DNA from: an uncultured Pseudodesulfovibrio sp.
GTDB lineage: Bacteria > Desulfobacterota > Desulfovibrionia > Desulfovibrionales > Desulfovibrionaceae
Assembly: GCF_963662885.1 (NCBI RefSeq)
Contig: NZ_OY760060.1
Location: 1 to 14,031, forward strand
Reading direction: 5' to 3'
Length of the DNA: 14,031 bases
The notes beneath the pieces are model-generated. The model was not told where the DNA came from, ran no database searches, and saw only the letters and a list, made by a program, of their open reading frames with translations. Within the stretch, counting starts at the first letter, position 1; every line of letters starts with the position of its first letter. The translations under genes were made by a program, and so were the position numbers. Shown here in pieces: positions 1-6,838 of the stretch.

Positions 1-33
1 CGTCTGTCCGAAAGGTTTTGAAAGCAGGCTACA

Positions 34-47
34 GGGGGGATCCCCCC
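34..47. repeat. G6/C6 palindrome upstream of glnD
   Basis: A perfect palindrome of six G and six C around a central AT lies 50 bases before glnD. It could be the stem of a terminator for an unseen upstream gene, but no T-run follows it. It could equally be one of the G/C-run palindromes common in the intergenic DNA of this kind of genome. No promoter is evident between it and the glnD start. Confidence 0.35.
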
Positions 48-97
48 CAAGGCGGGTTTCGAAAGTTCCCCCATGAATGATTACAGGTTACCAATGA

Positions 98-2644
98 ATG
101 CATGAAACTATGAATGCGCAAACCCATCCGATAGCCGCTTCAGACGAATCTCCCAAAGTTGGGAGATGGGCGTCGTTTCCAGGCTGGAGCGAGGTACGTT
201 CGAGAACCCAGGCAACCGACGAGCGGATCGGAAACCTGTATCGCGGCAAGCTGGGAGATCAATCCCCGGGCGTGGCCCTTCTCGCACTGGGGGGTTACGG
301 CCGGCGCGAGTTGTGCCCTCACTCCGACATCGACCTGATGTTCCTGGTGGATAAAAAGCTTTCCGAAAGCAAAGTCAGGGACGCCATTGCAGAGGTGGTC
401 TACCCGCTCTGGGACGATAAGCTGGACATCTCCTACAGCGTGAGAACGCCGAAACAGGCCGTCAGCGACGCCAAGGAAGATTTTCTGTTGCTGACTTCCC
501 TGCTCGATGCCCGTCTGCTGTGCGGCGCCGAGGAAGTCTACCGGAAGTGGAAAACGCGGTTCAACAAAGACATCATCATCGGCCGCCGCAAACAGATCGT
601 CGAGGACCTGGTCGCGCACGGTTCCCTCAGGCACGAGCAGTGCGGTGACGACACCTACAGCCTGGAACCGGACATCAAAGAGGGACAGGGGGGACTCAGA
701 GACTATCACACCATGTTGTGGGCCGCAAAAGCCCTCGCCGGGGAAACCGACCTTTCCCGCATCCGGATCGACGAAATGTTCGGGGATCGGGATCGGGCGG
801 AACTGGAAGAGGCGGTCAACTTCTTATTACACACCCGCTGGATTCTCCATAACCTTTCCAAGCGTAAAAACGATCGGTTGCGCTTTGAATATCTGGAAGT
901 ACTGGCCGATGCCCTGGGCTTCAGCGGGGAATCCCCCGAGCAGACCATCGAAAGCTTCATGCTCGAGTTTCACCACAAGGTGTTTTGTGTCAAAGTTCAG
1001 AGTGAAGCCTTTCTCGATCGGGCCAAGGACACGCTGAACATTTTCAGGGACAGTACCCGGTTTCGAATCGATCCGTCCTTCGAGGTCCTTTCCGGTCGCG
1101 TGGCTTTCTCCCGTCCCGAATCCATACCGTCCAACCCCCATATGATCATCGGGCTCTTCGAGCACATGGCCCGTTTCGATCGTCCCATGCACCCTTCCGC
1201 CAGGGAGATCATACGCAACCACCTGCACCTTGTTGAGCCATCGAGGACGTCTCCTGCCGCAAAGCGGGCTTTCCGTCGAACCGTGGCCGCCAAAGGTTCT
1301 CAGAGGGCTCTGGTGGCTATGCTGGAAACGGGCATACTCGAACAATTCCTGCCCGAGTTCCAGCGGCTCAAGGGGCGCATGCAGTTCGACGTGTACCACA
1401 CGTCTACCGTGGATTATCACAGCATTCGTACGGTTCAGGAACTCATGAACCTGGAACACTCCCAGTCCGAGGCGTTCCAGCGCATCAAGGACAAAGAGCT
1501 TCTGTTCTTTATTGCCCTGCTGCACGATATCGGAAAGGGCTTTGGATCCCCGCATTCCGAAATCGGCGCGGACATGGCTTTCGACACGATCCAGGAGTTC
1601 GGATTTTCCCAAAAACAGGCCGAGACCGCCAGGCTCATCATCCGAAATCACCTCGTGCTCAGCGAAATGGCCACCCTGAGGGACATTACGGAGGAGAAAA
1701 CGGTCTTCAGATTCGCTGAAAGCATCGGAACCGTGGAATCGTTGTGCATGCTCTATCTCCTCACCCTCGCCGACGCAACGGCCACCGGCCCCACGGCTCT
1801 GGGCTCCTGGAAAGAGCAGCTCATCCGCGAGCTGTTTTACAAGAGCCTGAAAATGATGGAAAAAGGCGCTCTCCGTGAACCGGGTGCAGCCGAGGAATTC
1901 GAGGGACGCTGGGACACGATTCGTGCTCAGGCGCCCGACGTACTGGCCGATCAAGCCGATGCACGCTTGGAAGCATTGCCTCACCATTACGTCATGTCCT
2001 ACGACGTGCCCGCGATTCTCAAACATCTCGAGATGTCCAAAAAAGTCACGACACCCGCCAGCGTGGCCGTAATGGTGGAACCACGGGCTCCGAACTTCGA
2101 TGTCACCGTCGTGGCCAAGGATCGCATCGGCCTGTTTTCCAAGCTCGCCGGCGTGTTCGCCCTGAACCATCTGGACATACGCGGAGCCAAGGTCTTTACC
2201 TGGCACGACAAATTAGCGGTGGACGTTTTCGATGTGGTTCCTCCATGGAACGAATACGATCGCTGGGACAAGGTAATTTCGGACTTCAAGCTCGCCGTGG
2301 GAGGAAAGATGGCTCTTGCAGCCGAACTTTCGGGCCTCAAGCCTCCTCTCAACGGAACCAGGAAGCCAAAACTGGAAAAGAAACCCAGGGTCGTCACGGA
2401 CAACAGCGCCTCCGATTTTTTTACGGTCATCGAAGTGTACGCCCGGGATCAGGTTGGCCTGCTCTACCGCATCGCCAGGGCCATCAGCGAACTGGATCTC
2501 GACATCTTCCGGGCCTTCATTTCCAACAAAGGCGATTTGTCCGCCGACGTATTCTATGTGTCCGACCTCCAGGGAGAAAAGATCGACGACCCCGATCAAC
2601 TGAAAGCCGTCGAAGACGCCATCCTGTATGCTCTGAAGGAATAG
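98..2644 (+). CDS. glnD: [Protein-PII] uridylyltransferase / uridylyl-removing enzyme (GlnD)
   Basis: GlnD is a cytosolic nitrogen sensor that adds UMP to PII proteins (GlnB/GlnK) when glutamine is low and removes it when glutamine is high, so controlling glutamine synthetase and ammonium uptake. At 848 aa it has the usual family length and all expected parts. The nucleotidyltransferase motif is at residues 65-80, with G65-G66, R69, E71, S76 and the metal-binding D77/D79. A GlnD-type GQGGLRD stretch is at 196-202. The HD hydrolase domain carries HDIGKG at 476-481 (H476, D477). Two ACT domains lie at about 668-740 and 775-848, joined by a Lys/Pro-rich linker. The N-terminus is uncertain: ATG at 98 and in-frame ATG at 110 are both possible, and neither has a strong ribosome site (a weak AGG at 85-87). 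It stands alone here, with neither glnB nor amtB in view. All key residues are intact, so it should be active. Confidence 0.96.
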   Translation: MHETMNAQTHPIAASDESPKVGRWASFPGWSEVRSRTQATDERIGNLYRGKLGDQSPGVALLALGGYGRRELCPHSDIDLMFLVDKKLSESKVRDAIAEVVYPLWDDKLDISYSVRTPKQAVSDAKEDFLLLTSLLDARLLCGAEEVYRKWKTRFNKDIIIGRRKQIVEDLVAHGSLRHEQCGDDTYSLEPDIKEGQGGLRDYHTMLWAAKALAGETDLSRIRIDEMFGDRDRAELEEAVNFLLHTRWILHNLSKRKNDRLRFEYLEVLADALGFSGESPEQTIESFMLEFHHKVFCVKVQSEAFLDRAKDTLNIFRDSTRFRIDPSFEVLSGRVAFSRPESIPSNPHMIIGLFEHMARFDRPMHPSAREIIRNHLHLVEPSRTSPAAKRAFRRTVAAKGSQRALVAMLETGILEQFLPEFQRLKGRMQFDVYHTSTVDYHSIRTVQELMNLEHSQSEAFQRIKDKELLFFIALLHDIGKGFGSPHSEIGADMAFDTIQEFGFSQKQAETARLIIRNHLVLSEMATLRDITEEKTVFRFAESIGTVESLCMLYLLTLADATATGPTALGSWKEQLIRELFYKSLKMMEKGALREPGAAEEFEGRWDTIRAQAPDVLADQADARLEALPHHYVMSYDVPAILKHLEMSKKVTTPASVAVMVEPRAPNFDVTVVAKDRIGLFSKLAGVFALNHLDIRGAKVFTWHDKLAVDVFDVVPPWNEYDRWDKVISDFKLAVGGKMALAAELSGLKPPLNGTRKPKLEKKPRVVTDNSASDFFTVIEVYARDQVGLLYRIARAISELDLDIFRAFISNKGDLSADVFYVSDLQGEKIDDPDQLKAVEDAILYALKE

Positions 2645-2667
2645 CATTTCTTTGTTTGATCAGAATC

Positions 2668-2703
2668 GCGGGGGGAAAACTTTTGAAAAAGTTTTCCCCC
2701 CGC
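2668..2703. terminator. Strong hairpin after glnD, probable bidirectional terminator
   Basis: The arms GCGGGGGGAAAAC (2668-2680) and GTTTTCCCCCCGC (2691-2703) are perfectly complementary over 13 bp. The A/T loop can extend the stem by about three pairs. The hairpin begins 24 bases after the glnD stop. The T-runs lie inside the stem rather than after it, so this is not a textbook intrinsic terminator. Position and stability still make transcript termination or 3'-end protection likely. Confidence 0.6.
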
Positions 2704-2820
2704 ACCCCTCTTTCAAAACTTCCCGGGCCGGCGCCACCCTTCGGGAGGCGCTCATGGGATAGGTTCCGTGTTGCCGATTAACGAGAACACAGAACGTAAT
2801 CTAACGTATGCGGCCGTATT

Positions 2821-2851
2821 TGTTGGGTTTCGTTCCTCAGCCCAACCTACA
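2821..2851. repeat. TGTTGGG...CCCAAC inverted repeat
   Basis: The arms TGTTGGG and CCCAACCTACA surround CGTTCCTCAG. I recognise this as a short inverted repeat found between genes in many unrelated bacteria. It has no coding content and its function is unknown. A second copy is not seen in this window. Confidence 0.45.
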
Positions 2852-2946
2852 ATTCCCCAGGCGTCAGTAAAAGATAGGGGTAGGGATAGCGCATTGGTTT
2901 GCGCCGGTGTGTGGCTTCACCCAGGTACGTCACCCCGGTGAAAAAC

Positions 2947-3054
2947 GATGACATGCAAGGCGTACAAATCCCGGGGAATGCGTCGTACATAGAGTACGTC
3001 GCAGTGACGAGGGATGAAGCACAACGCAGCAGATCGCGTTTTTCAACAGCCTGC
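2947..3054. repeat. Dispersed intergenic repeat ending in TTTTTCAACAGCCTG
   Basis: This repeat contains a near-perfect stem (GCGTCGTAC at 2979 against GTACGTCGC at 2995, one mismatch) and ends with GATCGCGTTTTTCAACAGCCT at 3032-3052. The last about 20 bases recur in inverse orientation at 10704-10723, which shows it is dispersed. The TTTTTCAACAGCCTG tail is, from memory, a frequent intergenic repeat in Desulfobacterota. I see no coding potential. Confidence 0.5.
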
Positions 3055-3069
3055 TACGTGCACTGTAAT

Positions 3070-3513
3070 TCACCCGCTGTACCCAATGCGTTTCGTGAAA
3101 TGGATCATGCCGTCCGCACCGTTCCCGGCTGTCCTGTAACCGGCTTTTTCCGCGAAAGTCCTGCCGCGGGCATTGTCCTCCCGAACCCGGACCGTAACGA
3201 ATTCCACACCCAAGGCGCCTGCAAGGAACGGCTCGATCAGATGAAGGGCCCGGGTCCCCAGCCCTTGACCTTGATGCGAATCCTCGATCCGCATGCCGAT
3301 TTCCACTTGCTTCGGGTCCTGCGTGTCAACCAGCAGTTCCATGCGACCTAGCCGCTCTTTACGATCTGCCGGCCGTATCTCGAACTCCAGTGTGAAACAG
3401 CCTTGGGAGAGCGGCGTCAGGAACAGTCGCCACAGAGGCCTGGTGCGGGCCGCCAGGCAAACGCCCTGCCCCTCGATGTGTTTGGGCAAACGAAAAACCT
3501 GTAGAAATCGCAT
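3070..3513 (-). CDS. GNAT-family N-acetyltransferase
   Basis: This 147-aa protein has the length and layout of a single-domain GNAT enzyme, which transfers an acetyl group from acetyl-CoA to an amine. The pyrophosphate-binding loop (motif A) is QGQGLG at residues 81-86, following the strand around EIGMRIEDSH at 71-80. The later motif with N114, F120, K123, G125 and Y126 matches the usual N-x-x-A/S...F-x-x-K-x-G-F/Y pattern of motif B. The substrate cannot be told from sequence. It could modify a small molecule, an antibiotic or a protein N-terminus. The ATG at 3513 is preceded by a purine-rich GGAAGAGACGAAG. It runs towards glnD, is not in an operon, and is flanked by repeats on both sides. 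Confidence 0.82.
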   Translation of the reverse strand: MRFLQVFRLPKHIEGQGVCLAARTRPLWRLFLTPLSQGCFTLEFEIRPADRKERLGRMELLVDTQDPKQVEIGMRIEDSHQGQGLGTRALHLIEPFLAGALGVEFVTVRVREDNARGRTFAEKAGYRTAGNGADGMIHFTKRIGYSG

Positions 3514-3680
3514 GATACTTCGTCTCTTCCGGATAACAAACAGGGGTGACCTATATACCCATAACTTCTCAAACGCCTTCTCCCTTTAGGAGAGCAACTG
3601 TGTTGTTTGTCAAGCGATTTAACCGGTCCTGTGCCCGTTTGTGGTTTATGAGTAGCAGAACGACGTGCCGTGTCCCTTCG

Positions 3681-3881
3681 GCCCTCACCCCTAGCCCCTC
3701 TCCCAGAGGAGGGTGTCTATAAATGGAGTTTTGGCAAAATGATGCATTGTAAAATCAATAAGTTATAGATACAGAGAGGAGCAAAACCCGCCAAAATCGA
3801 CACCCTCAGAGGGAGAAGGGAATTGATCGGGATGGACAAATGCAGCTCCCTTTCCCGCTTGGAGAGGGCCGGGGTGAGGGC
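3681..3881. repeat. CCCTCACCCC...GGGGTGAGGG palindromic repeat, split by an insertion
   Basis: The left arm starts GCCCTCACCCC and continues through GCCCCTCTCCC (3681-3704). The right arm is the near reverse complement GGAGAGGGCCGGGGTGAGGGC, spread over 3861-3881. This palindrome type is widespread in intergenic regions of many bacteria. The interior is interrupted by the smaller element at 3709-3807. Confidence 0.6.
3709..3807. mobile_element. MITE-like insertion with GAGGGTGTC terminal inverted repeats
   Basis: The 99-base unit has perfect 9-bp ends GAGGGTGTC (3709-3717) and GACACCCTC (3799-3807). Subterminal arms GTTTTGGC (3728-3735) and GCCAAAAT (3790-3797) are also inverted. AGAGG occurs at 3705-3709 and again at 3808-3812, consistent with a 5-bp target duplication. 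It encodes no protein and is A/T-rich against its G/C-rich host repeat, so it would need a transposase supplied elsewhere. Confidence 0.6.
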
Positions 3882-3967
3882 ATCTTCCGCCATGGGCCCC
3901 GATCCAGCATATGTTTGCGCTTTTTCGACTTGAAAAACTGTCGGTTCGGTTCTAAAAGAGAACTCAA

Positions 3968-4044
3968 GCGCCCGTAGCTCAGCTGGATAGAGCAGCGGAC
4001 TTCTAATCCGCAGGCCACAGGTTCGAATCCTGTCGGGCGTACCA
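3968..4044 (+). tRNA. tRNA-Arg (anticodon TCT), CCA encoded
   Basis: The acceptor arms GCGCCCG (3968-3974) and CGGGCGT (4034-4040) pair over seven positions with a terminal G-U. The D arm contains AGCTCAGCTGGATAGAGC. The anticodon stem GCGGA/TCCGC encloses loop CTTCTAA, giving anticodon TCT at 4002-4004, which reads AGA and AGG arginine codons. The T arm carries GGTTCGAATCC. Discriminator A and encoded CCA complete 77 bases. No terminator follows directly; a good one lies beyond the duplicated 3' part at 8705-8735. The minus-strand frame over this gene beginning MVRPTGFEPVACGLE is the familiar antisense-tRNA artefact. Confidence 0.97.
4000..4044 (+). repeat. Left attachment-site repeat (3' part of tRNA-Arg)
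   Basis: The 45 bases from the anticodon loop to the CCA end are identical to 8650-8694. Similarity stops abruptly on both sides. A perfect repeat of a tRNA 3' segment is what tyrosine-recombinase islands leave at their two ends. Confidence 0.75.
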
Positions 4045-4535
4045 TAATATCAATGGGTTATGGTCTTTGGGCTCTCGCCTGTTCTGTTTCTTGCTACCAC
4101 CCGAGCGAGAACACCTCAATTTCTATCCTTAATCCGGGAACATCAGAGCAATTAAAGACCTGCCTTGAACTTTTCATCTCGGCCTGTTGCCAAATCGGTA
4201 GGGCATCCCCGAAATTCCGAAGAAGGGTTCGTTTAATCGGATGGCATGTTAGTCGTGAGGCTTCACGGCCCAAGTGCATTTTGGGACGCATAGCGCAAGG
4301 GTTGGGCTATAGAAGAGTGACGGTGCCAAGGTCTCGAGTTTCAGCCGCATCAAATGTCGGACCACCCTCCTATCCTATGCTCATGGAGGAGAGGGCAAAC
4401 AGGAGTAAATTCCTGAGCTGCCGCGGATGGGCCGAGGCGACGACTCCGTGCTAATTTGAGGGTTGATTTCAGGCGGCGCTTCAGCAGGTGATCGTCGCTA
4501 CGCAAACTATTTACCGCCATATTGGGGAGGCTGTT
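4045..4535. other. Unassigned stretch inside the island, next to the left repeat
   Basis: This is where an integrase would be expected, but none of the frames on either strand shows integrase motifs. The longest plus frame (4053-4454) is Arg/Ser/Cys-rich, has no ribosome site and resembles nothing known to me. I see no promoter, tRNA or repeat. It may be decayed coding sequence. Confidence 0.5.
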
Positions 4536-4883
4536 ATGAAAAAGATTGTGTTGGTGGCATTCAACGGCGAGTTCATGTGTTTCGTGCATGTGCTTCTCAA
4601 TGCGCTGGACATGAAGGAGCGCGGTTACGATGTGAAAATAGTGATTGAGGGAGCGGCCACGAAGGTTGTCCCGGAGCTTTCCGCGGAGGGCAACCCCTTG
4701 AAGGGCTTCTATCGGAAGGTGAAGGACGAAGGTTTGATAGACGCTGTGTGTAAGGCTTGTTCAACCAAGATGGGTGTCCTGGCCGCAGTGGAGGCTGAAG
4801 GTCTTCCCCTGGTAGACGAGATGTCGGGACATCCGAGCCTGGCCCGATATATTGAAGCAGGCTATGAGATCATAACTTTCTAA
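4536..4883 (+). CDS. DsrE-like family protein (small cytosolic, CxxC)
   Basis: The 115-aa product opens with a Rossmann-like beta strand, MKKIVLVAFNGE, and a following helix. It ends with a segment containing C72-K-A-C75 and then the EAEGLPLVDEMSGHP stretch (87-101) and a final IEAGYEIITF. This fits the small DsrE/DsrF-like proteins of sulfur-metabolising bacteria, some of which carry persulfide on cysteine in sulfur transfer. Whether this one does is inference; its CxxC is the obvious reactive site. I chose ATG 4536 over an in-frame upstream start because GGGGAGG at 4524-4530 sits five bases before it. The gene stands alone within the island. A weak CCGGT/ACCGG hairpin follows but lacks a T-run. 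Confidence 0.75.
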   Translation: MKKIVLVAFNGEFMCFVHVLLNALDMKERGYDVKIVIEGAATKVVPELSAEGNPLKGFYRKVKDEGLIDAVCKACSTKMGVLAAVEAEGLPLVDEMSGHPSLARYIEAGYEIITF

Positions 4884-5227
4884 TACGATGGTGGATATCC
4901 GGTTTTACCGGCTTTCACGTCATCACAGCGGCGCCGGATGTCCCCATGCATGTAAGCGCGGATGCTGGGGAATTCGGGGTAGACTTATTTCTTATCAACC
5001 ACTTCCGAAAACTCCACGAATTGCTACAACAAATATATGTCCCTGACTATCCCCAAGTCCGTACGCCGAGTGCAAATGCTGAGGTACGTATCCGCCATAA
5101 TAATCAACACATTGTATTGATCTTTGCAATGAAGCTTTACAAAACTAAGCATGGTGTCCCCAGATTTTCTATGCCCGGAGACAAAATGGGAAAAAGGCGT
5201 CTGTGCTTAGCCCTCTACGACAGTTAG

Positions 5228-5262
5228 ACCGGGCGGTTCATGTACTGCCGTAAAATGTTTGT
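5228..5262. repeat. 35-base dispersed repeat, copy A
   Basis: This sequence starts ACCGGGCGGT and ends AATGTTTGT. It matches 8854-8888 with three substitutions in 35 bases and in the same orientation. Similarity ends sharply on both sides. Confidence 0.7.
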
Positions 5263-5278
5263 ACCTATTCACAGGCCA

Positions 5279-5323
5279 TCCTGGGGAACCCTTCGACAAG
5301 CTCAGGGTCTGCGACTTCCCAGG
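5279..5323. repeat. CTTCGACAAGCTCAGG-type inverted repeat
   Basis: The core CCCTTCGACAAGCTCAGGG is a short repeat met between genes in many bacteria. Here it is enclosed by outer arms CCTGGGGA and TTCCCAGG with one mismatch, so the whole can fold into one hairpin. No function is assignable. Confidence 0.45.
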
Positions 5324-5474
5324 ACCCCTTATGCGGGCTCCGTCCCGTTAATGCGCGATGGAGCCAAGCTATGATGCTTCTTTGCCAATTCAGTGCAGTA
5401 TTGGGGACGTCCAGGGGACGTACATGTTTTTAAACTTTACAGGAATTCATTTCACTTGATATTTATAGAGGACC

Positions 5475-5615
5475 ATGCCACGGAAAATTAGAATAGACGC
5501 GCCAGGGGCGCTGCATCATGCGATCATCAGAGGGATCGAAAGACGGAAGATATTCCGGTCCGATGATGATCGGTTGATTTTCCTTAACCGGCTCTCGGAA
5601 ATGGCCGGTCAATAG
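5475..5615 (+). pseudogene. N-terminal fragment of a Y1 (REP-associated, HUH) transposase
   Basis: The frame opens MPRKIRIDAPGALHHAIIRG and continues with ERRKIFRSDDDR before a TAG at codon 47. This is the characteristic start of Y1_Tnp (IS200-like, REP-associated) transposases, single-strand DNA nucleases that normally run to well over 150 residues. Everything after about residue 46 is lost, including the HxH metal site and the catalytic tyrosine region. AGAGGA just before the ATG and the preceding GGGGACGT repeats look like the native 5' end. It diverges from the three minus-strand relics in the window (RKIFRSDDDR against RNIFRDDADR), so it is a separate family member. It ends about 95 bases before the Cys-rich gene. 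Confidence 0.8.
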
Positions 5616-5709
5616 ACGTAAGACATGGCCAATACATTCCAGTACTGATAGCTGCGCGGGTTTCCAAACCCAAACAGCATTAGGCACGAAGACGGCGAAG
5701 ATTTATTTT

Positions 5710-6012
5710 ATGGAAGAATCCAAAATGCAATATGTCGTACCAAAGCTCCGCTCTCTTTTGCGTCCCGCAGCGGGTTACTGTGGCACAGGAAGCGGAGCTA
5801 CCGGGTTCACGTTCAATTTTGATATTTGCCAACCGGGTGCTAGTACTGAAAATTGCGGCTCCGGCACGAGTCCGTTGGGCACGATGACAGTGGGATGCCA
5901 GAACGGTGGCACCCCTTCATCCGCCGACTCTTCGTGGTGTGAAGACGGCACGGCGGATGCCGGCCTCATATTCACGGCGGCCTGCAGTGACGGTCATACC
6001 GCGGCGGGGTAA
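5710..6012 (+). CDS. Small Cys-rich CxxG-repeat protein, candidate modified-peptide (RiPP) precursor
   Basis: This 100-aa product has six cysteines (C24, C40, C49, C63, C77, C92), and every one is followed by glycine three residues later: CGTG, CQPG, CGSG, CQNG, CEDG, CSDG. Spacing is 16, 9, 14, 14 and 15 residues. The Cys region is rich in Gly, Ser, Thr and Ala. The N-terminus, MQYVVPKLRSLLRP from Met6, resembles the YxxPxLxxL leaders of many RiPP precursors. There is no signal peptide or membrane segment. Two starts fit: ATG 5710, and ATG 5725 with GGAAG about eight bases upstream. Third codon positions vary freely between equivalent repeats, which argues for selection on the protein. No radical-SAM, YcaO, lanthionine synthetase or exporter gene lies in the window. 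I do not recognise a named family; the precursor role is inferred from composition and periodicity. Confidence 0.6.
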   Translation: MEESKMQYVVPKLRSLLRPAAGYCGTGSGATGFTFNFDICQPGASTENCGSGTSPLGTMTVGCQNGGTPSSADSSWCEDGTADAGLIFTAACSDGHTAAG

Positions 6013-6111
6013 AAACAGCTTGGTCTGTGGGCACAATGGATAACTGTCCACAAAAAACAAAAAGACGGATGCCGTCCCATATCCTGTGTTGATGAGGACC
6101 AGCTAAGACGT

Positions 6112-6537
6112 GGGACATAGACGAACGGGGTTGATTTTATGCGTTTCTATTCATCAACGGGTCAGGCATTATCCGAAGCAGTCTGTCTGCTGGTCCTGAC
6201 CGCCGATCTGCTGATCTCAAGCTCCTTCATCGCGACATAACCGCCAAATAGGCGCTGCATCGCCTTGGTTACCGGTTCTTTTCCTGTTTTCAATAGCGGG
6301 TGGCAGTGGTTGAATATTAAATCCCCGCAAGACAGGGCGTGGCGATCTCAACCAGACGTTTCGTCAGGCGATCGTCATACCGGTCTCGCTCGGTATCGTC
6401 ACCTAAGATATTGTGCCGCTCGATCCCTCGCAAGTTGATGTGATGCAACGCTTCCACGCATCAATCCGTGCATTTCATGGCACCAAATGCCCATATCGTG
6501 ATTGATGAAACACCGAAACGCGCAAAATCATCACCGT
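6112..6537. mobile_element. Transposase-relic unit, copy 1 (non-autonomous, inverted ends)
   Basis: The left end reads GGGACATAG, then ACGGGGTTGATTTTATGCG from 6125. The right end (6508-6537), read on the other strand, gives ACGGTGATGATTTTGCGCG. So the unit carries imperfect inverted repeats of about 30 bases. It encloses a decayed minus-strand Y1 transposase piece and is the most diverged of the three copies. Confidence 0.65.
6162..6455 (-). pseudogene. Y1 (HUH) transposase relic, copy 1
   Basis: Read on the minus strand, the relic begins with ALHHINLRGIERHNI and, after a frameshift, continues through NHCHPLLKTGKE. That keeps the HxH metal site. It then runs MQRLFGGYVAMKELEISRSA to a stop. 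The later half of the transposase is missing, with the same ELEISRSA-type end as the other two copies. No start codon remains in the usual place. It cannot encode a working enzyme. Confidence 0.7.
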
Positions 6538-6838
6538 CCCGCTTTTTCATTGGCTGATCCCTGTGCAGAAATGAGTGAGGTGTCCCCCGTTTACTTCATG
6601 AATGGATTTGGCGGAAGTAGACCTGTTGGTTACGGACAGTAACTTCAACCATGCCTTCCGAGGAGGTTGTGGGGTCCGTCAGCCGGCGGGAGTATTTCTA
6701 CATTTTTTCCTTTCAGGAATAGCCTGATTCATATAATAATTATGGCAAAGTGGAGACACACGGCTATTGAGGATATGGGTACGGCAGCCTGACCGCCTCA
6801 AAACTTCGGACGCTCAAGTGGAGAAAGGAAAGCAGCAA
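6538..6838. other. Upstream region of the acyl-CoA ligase
   Basis: No gene is supportable here. A perfect -10 hexamer TATAAT lies at 6732-6737, about 100 bases before the ligase start, but no convincing -35 sits 16-18 bases upstream of it, so promoter assignment is tentative. A small GTTAC/GTAAC hairpin lies near 6639. Short open frames show no similarity to anything I know. Confidence 0.4.

Larger units (their letters stand above)
2645..3069. other. Gene-free stretch between glnD and the GNAT gene, filled with repeats
   Basis: I see no gene in this stretch. It holds the glnD hairpin, a TGTTGGG/CCCAAC inverted repeat, and an approximately 105-base intergenic repeat ending in TTTTTCAACAGCCTG. 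Short open frames that overlap it have no family resemblance and no ribosome sites. Confidence 0.6.
3514..3967. other. Gene-free stretch between the GNAT gene and the tRNA
   Basis: No protein gene is supportable here. The stretch contains the CCCTCACCCC-type palindrome (3681-3881) with a nested MITE-like insertion (3709-3807). The remaining bases should hold the promoter of the minus-strand GNAT gene and that of the tRNA, but I see no clear -35/-10 pair for either. Confidence 0.55.
4884..5474. other. Gene-poor stretch with dispersed repeats
   Basis: A 93-codon open frame runs 4946-5227 but has no ribosome site, no recognisable domain and an uneven composition, so I do not call it a gene. The stretch also holds one copy of a 35-base repeat (5228-5262), a CCCTTCGACAAGCTCAGGG-type repeat (5279-5323), and the tandem GGGGACGT motif (5404-5420) just before the Y1 transposase fragment. 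Confidence 0.5.

Noticed and set aside
827..2206. Long minus-strand open frame (459 codons) opposite glnD
   Set aside because: Lies wholly antisense to glnD, which has complete domains. The frame is a by-product of glnD codon composition, and the His/Gly-rich translation matches no family.
2899..3351. 150-codon plus frame antisense to the GNAT gene
   Set aside because: Starts in a dispersed repeat and overlaps the better-supported acetyltransferase on the other strand.
3806..4045. Minus-strand frame over the tRNA beginning MVRPTGFEPVACGLE
   Set aside because: This is the familiar mistranslation of the antisense strand of a tRNA gene, not a protein.
4946..5227. 93-codon plus frame
   Set aside because: No ribosome site, no recognisable domain, and it ends at a dispersed repeat. 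Kept only as a mention in the gap description.
5264..5275. CCTATTCACAGG shared with 13321-13332
   Set aside because: A 12-base match is expected by chance in a window of this size, and flanks do not match.
6742..6792. 17-codon frame between the TATAAT hexamer and the ligase, considered as a leader peptide
   Set aside because: No ribosome site, no run of regulatory codons and no alternative hairpins follow it.
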